64,000 bases of DNA from Nageia nagi (lineage: Eukaryota; Pinophyta), in NCBI GenBank assembly GCA_050084985.1, contig JBITNC010000001.1, positions 65,224,001 to 65,288,000 of the forward strand, written 5' to 3'. How positions within the stretch are numbered: position 1 is the first letter of the stretch; each line of letters starts with the position of its first letter. Below are positions 59,440 through 64,000 of this stretch, piece by piece. The translations under genes were made by a program, and so were the position numbers. The notes beneath the pieces are model-generated. The model was not told where the DNA came from. It saw only the letters and a program-made list of their open reading frames with translations, and made no database searches.

Positions 59440-61320
59440 GATATGGTAGCTAGAACATGTTCATTAGATAACAAGTTCCATTAGTGCATGCATCTAAATC
59501 TTCTAAAATATTCATAATATGATAGGTATCATCATTGTTCTTTTCATCTATTTGATTTACTTCCATTCTCTCTCTCAATGATTTCCATAATGTTATTGTT
59601 CTCTCATAAGGAAAGCTCTTTAGCGTATGATGCAAGACATAAATTCTCATATAAATTTCAAGATTTTTCACCAATTTGTTTCATGTTTTTTATTTAACAT
59701 ATTGTAAAGCACTGAAAACCCTTTCATCCTCTCCACAGATCCAAAATCATTGTTTGACATAGTTTGTATAAATAGAAAGACTCTTACATTGAACAGGATC
59801 TAGTGGATTGACTAATCCTTTAAATTGACAAACCATTATCAAGTCAAAACTTCCATATTGTTGAATCAAATCCTTTTTGTCTAGAATTTCTTTGATCTCT
59901 ACATCATTGACTTCTACAATTCTACCCAAATAGTTACAATATTCTTCATATGTTTATTAAAAAATTAACTTGTATTGTTGTAATCCAAAATTGGATTCTA
60001 AAAATTTAGATTCACTACAGCCATAGATTCAAGTAAATCATCTCTATGAAGTATTTCTCTAATTTCTCTTATCAATGTATCTGCAATACTTCTCAACTTA
60101 ATCATTGATTCCTACAAAATTCTTTCAAATCTAATAGGAATCATAGGAACTTTCTCATATTTAATTTTAGTAGATGAGAGCACACCCTAACTTTCAAAAT
60201 AATATAGAGGAATATCATTTACATTAACACTAGTATAAAGTCTGTCAACAATATTGAATCTTAATTTTTTTTGGATTTTTCACGTTTGTTAATGAATTCC
60301 AATTTCAAATAATGGATCTATAAAATGGTTTCATACAACCTATCAATAGTCCAACATACTAATTTCCTTTGACTTATGAAACTAATTATATATATAGATT
60401 TTTCTTGATAATCTTGATCAATTTGTTCTTTTCATATAACATTGGTATCATTTCGCATAATATTAATAGTGTTTCAAATTTTGTCATGCAATACAATAAA
60501 TCTTTGGCTCTATCAACAACTCTTCTATTTTGATAGAAAAAATCTATCAAAAATTTATATTGATCAAATACACTTACTACAAGTTTAAACATTGAAAACG
60601 TGATAGCAAATTATAAACTTTTCCAAACTAAAGTTTTTTCTTTTCTTTTGTGTATTATGCTATAATTGTGGCACCTATTTGTTTGCAAATTTGTTTTTAT
60701 TCCATCATCTTGTTATATTCAATTTTGTATTTCTTATGGAAACATTTAGTCTCATCCTTTATGATTTGAGACTTTTCTAATTGTTCCATCTTGATCTATT
60801 TTTTCATGTATGCCTTTCTACAATGTTTTTTCAATTATGTCATATTTAAGTTACATGTTCTAATCCCTCCGTAATTTCCAAGAACAAATATTGCATTTCC
60901 ATTCTGTTGGTGGATCACCATTTTGAAGAATCACTAGAACAACAAATAGAAATTGTGATGACCATTCTTCCTTAAATGATATACCAATAGACCAATTACT
61001 TTGTTTTTTGTTAGATTTCTAAGAAGCACTTCCTACAAATTTCATTTTTTGGTGATTTTATATTTCTTTATCAGATTCGATATTGTGAATTTATACTAGA
61101 GTGTTAGGAGTTGCAAAATCCACCTCAGGTGTACATTCTATTTGTTATAGTTCATATTATTACATTATCAAGCATATCATTATCAAAAATATCTTCAAGT
61201 AGTGGCATATCAGGATCAATAATATTTTCTAAAATATCTTCAAGTGGTGGCATATCAGGATCAATAGTGTTTTCTAAAATATCTTCAAGTAGTGGTTAAT
61301 CAAGATCAATGATGTTTTTT
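59440..61320 (-). pseudogene. hAT-like transposase pseudogene (BED-like finger to C-terminal domain)
   Basis: Minus strand. N-terminal acidic repeats at 61191-61310. A W-K-CNIC-SWKLRRD phrase (about 60865-60900) resembles the start of a BED-type zinc finger. Then 60386-60592 with NRRVVDRAKDLLYCMTKFE and MIPMLYEKNKLIKI, and 59747-59929. Last, 59450-59740 with ERVFSALQYVK-x-KT-x-NKLVKNLEIYMRIYV, which matches the pattern of the hAT C-terminal dimerisation domain (ERxFSxxKxxKTxxRNxL). Family enzymes cut and paste DNA with short inverted ends and 8-bp duplications. Many stops are present and the middle catalytic part (60000-60380) is unreadable. I did not find the element ends. Confidence 0.5.
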
Positions 61321-61325
61321 GCATA
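61191..61325 (-). repeat. 45-bp tandem repeat encoding a 15-residue acidic unit
   Basis: ATCTTCAAGTAGTGG starts at 61191, 61236 and 61281, an exact 45-bp period over about three units. On the minus strand it keeps one frame and reads DILENTIDPDMPPLE-like units (acidic, Pro-containing). It sits at the N-terminal side of the hAT-like pseudogene. The plus frame reads a Ser/Gly-rich repeat, judged to be a complement artefact. Confidence 0.75.
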
Positions 61326-61409
61326 CATACATATTCTTAATAATATGATGAATCAACAAAATTTAACTATTGATATGTAAAAGCAAACTAATAAAGGATT
61401 GTGAAAAAT

Positions 61410-61908
61410 TGTTGGAATGTATAATGCATTATTGTAAAGGTTATGTAATAATATTCTATGTAAGTTCACTAATACTTAAGGGTATTATTTGATACCTTAA
61501 GTATTTAAGTGAATATGATAATGTAACTTGTCCTACACTCCATGTCATGAGCATGCCCCTTGGGTAAAAAGATGTGCATGTCATGCTTTTGTACATTTGA
61601 TAAAAGGGTGATCCAAAGAGGGATTTTGGCTTATAAATAGAAGGCTCCCTCTTTGAGATCACACACCAATTTATGGAGTAAACTTATGCTATAAAATAGT
61701 GTTTAGGAGATGAATTAGGAGAATTGTAAGAGATTCATATTTATGAATGAAGTGAGATGTAGTTAGTGGATGTACTCCTAGTTGGAGGAACCACTTACAT
61801 CTTGTGTCACTTTGTGAGATTGTCTTCTTAAGTTATCTTGATGTTAGTATGAGATTTCATGTGATATTGGGAGTTTAAAGTTGTTTAGTTTATAGTTCAA
61901 TTCTCTCA
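61410..61908 (+). repeat. Copia-B 5' LTR, plus-strand copy
   Basis: TGTTGGAATG at 61410 to TTCAATTCTCTCA ending 61908, 499 bp, TG...CA ends. TATAAATA at 61632-61639 is the TATA box, followed by AGAAGGCTCCCTCTTTG as in all copies. The complement strand open frame at 61456-61662 is without meaning. Confidence 0.9.
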
Positions 61909-61910
61909 TT

Positions 61911-61924
61911 TGGTATAGAGCAAG
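61911..61924 (+). promoter_or_regulatory. Copia-B primer-binding site, one base shorter than expected
   Basis: Reads TGGTATAGAGCAAG, that is TGGTATCAGAGC without the C. It starts two bases after the LTR. The deletion would weaken pairing to initiator Met-tRNA and suggests this copy is not competent as it stands. Confidence 0.8.
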
Positions 61925-63607
61925 GTGTGGAAGCTCTTCTTCAACATCTTGAAGGTCTTCATTCCTCATCTTACACTACATTGTTGAGGTAAAACTAAGA
62001 GAAGGTATAAATTTCCTCCTTCTTGGTTATTTTTTGGATTATTGCATTATCCTACTAACATATTATTTGTTATGTGTTAGTTTTTTTTTTAAGCAAAATA
62101 TGATCAAAATAGCATTATAATGATTTTTTTTTATAGTAACCTCTCATGTTAGTTGTAATTTGTTTTAAAACAATTGCCTAATATATTGACATATTTTCTA
62201 TTTAGGAGGATAGTATACAAAATATTTTTACCTTAAAAAGTTATTTTTATCCTTTTAAGCTTGCTTAAAAATAAAGGGTTACATTTTTTTACAAAAATAT
62301 ATATGTATTTTTTGTTTAAATACGCTTTCATTACACAAAAATTGTATAAAAATATTAAAATAAAGATTTATTTCTCTCTACAATTCATATTTATGTATTT
62401 CCATCTAAAAATATTTTTGCAATATACAAGTAGTGATGTCTAATTTTTTTTTTGAAATAAAGGTGACTTTTGAAAATTATTTTTTTTGAAATTAATTCAA
62501 ATAAGGTAGCTTCTTATGCAAGTTTCCTCTCTCCTATGCAGCTCCTCCATCCATCGCTTCACCCTCCCACTCTCCTCCTTGTTGTTGGCTTCCTAACCCT
62601 TGACTCCATCTGCTACACCCTCCTATCCCTCTCCCATCCCTCCTTTTTTTTTTCTTCATGGCATGCTTTAAGGATAGCAGTAAAGGTAAATTGATTTGGT
62701 TGCCACCCCCCTCATGGCCATCTACGACCTTCCTTTATTGCTCAAGTTTTTCATGCACCCTCTACTACTATGTGATCATTGTTTGCTTTGATCAATTGGA
62801 AAGGTGAATTGATTTGGTTGCCCATTGATTGGCCTCCCTCTCTCTTTGTGCAGCTCTACTCATCCAATGCTTGAACACTTTTCCTCCAAATCTTTGTTTT
62901 GCACATAGCCCTAGTCTAAAGGCCAAAATCTAGGTCATGTGGGTTTATCTTTACATAGGCTATATTTTTTCAGCCCTAGAGTGTCTCATCTCCACCTTTG
63001 TGGCCTCCTTCTCCACTATGACTCCTTGTCATGACTCTTCTCTCCTAAATGTATGTGCCTTTCCTTGATTGGTTTCCTTTTTTTGGTTTAATCCTTGCTC
63101 CAAGCCTAGTGTCCTTATCCAAAATTTATTAAGGGACATGAAGAGTCCTTGTCATCTTTTTTGTTAGGTAAAGTCTTTAATTTTTTTTTTGAATCTTATA
63201 CACTTTCTTCCTTTAGTTGATGTCCTTCTCATTTAAGACTTTGACTTAGAGTGAAGTAAGGTTTTCACCTTGACCTTTAATCTCTTGCATATAATCCTCT
63301 TTTTTTTCAACCATTTAATGCTTGGAGGATTTAATGACTTTTTTTTATAAATAGAAATTTATTTTACAATAATGGTAAGTATCTTTAGTGTTAATTATTT
63401 AATTAAAATTAAAAGTAGTTTTTTTAGATCAACTTGATCAAATTCAAAGTATAAAAAGGAGGAAAAGGGGGAATATTTGTTTTTAATGCAAGTATTTTTT
63501 TAATTTCTTTAGTTAAAATTATAAGGTCAAAATTAGTATACTATATTTAGGGGATATTTTTTTTAAGTAAAAGAGGGGAATTTTGTTTAAAATTTACTTA
63601 AAATATT

Positions 63608-63795
63608 TATCTAGATGATGCATGCTTAGGACTTCAATTTTTTTAATGATGCATGCTAGGACTTAAATTTTTTAAGTTAATGATGCATGCTTAAGACTTA
63701 AAATTTTTTAAGCTAATGATGCATGCTTAGGACTCAAAGTTTTTAAGTTTATGATGTATATGACCTAATTCCTTAAGATGCATGCTTCTTACTTA
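63608..63795. repeat. Leader repeat array (GATGCATGCTTAGGACTTAAA unit)
   Basis: GATGCATGCT recurs at about 63616, 63647, 63681, 63719 and 63777, separated by A/T tracts (AATTTTTTAAG). Spacing is 31-58 bp. It is the inverted equivalent of 31440-31800. Confidence 0.8.
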
Positions 63796-64000
63796 TTAAG
63801 TATTTATACTTATGCAAAGTTAACTTATGAAAATCATGGAATTAATGCATATTTATGCATAAGTACTTATCATTTTTTTTTGTAAAGTTAACTTGTGCAA
63901 AATATGGACCTATGAAAAACATCCTTTAGGGGTTAGTAAACAAAACCCATTGGACTCTTAAGGTTTCAAATTTTGAATAGATGATGTTTTACTTATACTC

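Larger units (their letters stand above)
61410..64000 (+). mobile_element. Copia-B element, plus strand, 5' LTR and leader, runs off the window
   Basis: 5' LTR (61410-61908), PBS-like site (61911-61921) and a leader of at least 2 kb. The last 400 bp (63580-64000) is the reverse complement, with differences, of 31300-31900 in the minus copy, which fixes orientation and identity. gag and pol would start roughly 0.7 kb beyond the right edge. Confidence 0.85.

Noticed and set aside
62470-62694. 74-codon plus-strand open frame with Pro/Ser/Leu-rich text
   Set aside because: Inside the Copia-B leader, driven by CTCC repeats, with no recognisable domain.

Overview
The window looks like intergenic plant nuclear DNA from a large, repeat-rich genome. 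The sequence is strongly AT-rich. The recognisable proteins all belong to plant LINEs (DUF4283-type ORF1, APE endonuclease, reverse transcriptase), Ty1/Copia LTR retrotransposons and a hAT-like transposase. The LINE proteins remind me of conifer-type elements, but nothing here fixes the species. I found no convincing host gene, no rRNA or tRNA gene and no prokaryotic feature. Nearly every coding stretch is decayed.

Layout. 1-3205 and 20195-23392 are two copies of the same segment (A): about 1.6 kb of AT-rich leader followed by a LINE. In the first copy this is joined to a fragment of a different LINE on the minus strand (3206-4000), then a possible tRNA-derived SINE. 12347-16345 is a minus-strand copy of a second retrotransposon family, here called Copia-B, with an assembly gap (14307-14406) in its pol gene. 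It is followed by an opposite-facing 3' end of the same family (16349-17076). 20195-39314 is a three-level nest. A plus-strand LINE is cut at 25376 by a minus-strand Copia-B element (25377-39314). That element is itself split by a nearly intact minus-strand Copia of the TNT1/Tork type, here called Copia-A (32235-37638), with two 699-bp LTRs and a perfect ACTAG target duplication.

42560-43305 is a third LINE ORF1 remnant. 43306-53300 holds three successive truncated Copia-B copies, all on the minus strand. 54671-59113 is the least explained part: three tandem arrays with the same 24-bp period and a shared palindromic core surround a decayed, unrecognised coding region (55222-58120). 59440-61320 is a minus-strand hAT-like transposase pseudogene with a 15-residue acidic repeat near its N-terminus. 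61410-64000 is the 5' LTR, primer-binding site and long leader of a plus-strand Copia-B element that runs off the window.

How they work together. In Copia-A, gag, protease, integrase, reverse transcriptase and RNase H lie in one reading frame, interrupted only by four nonsense codons, all of the kind expected from cytosine deamination. It is the only element whose cis signals (TATA box, PBS, PPT, LTR ends, TSD) and coding frame can all be read. The Copia-B copies share a long, repeat-filled 5' leader and a 3' untranslated region carrying about 53-bp repeats whose number differs between copies.
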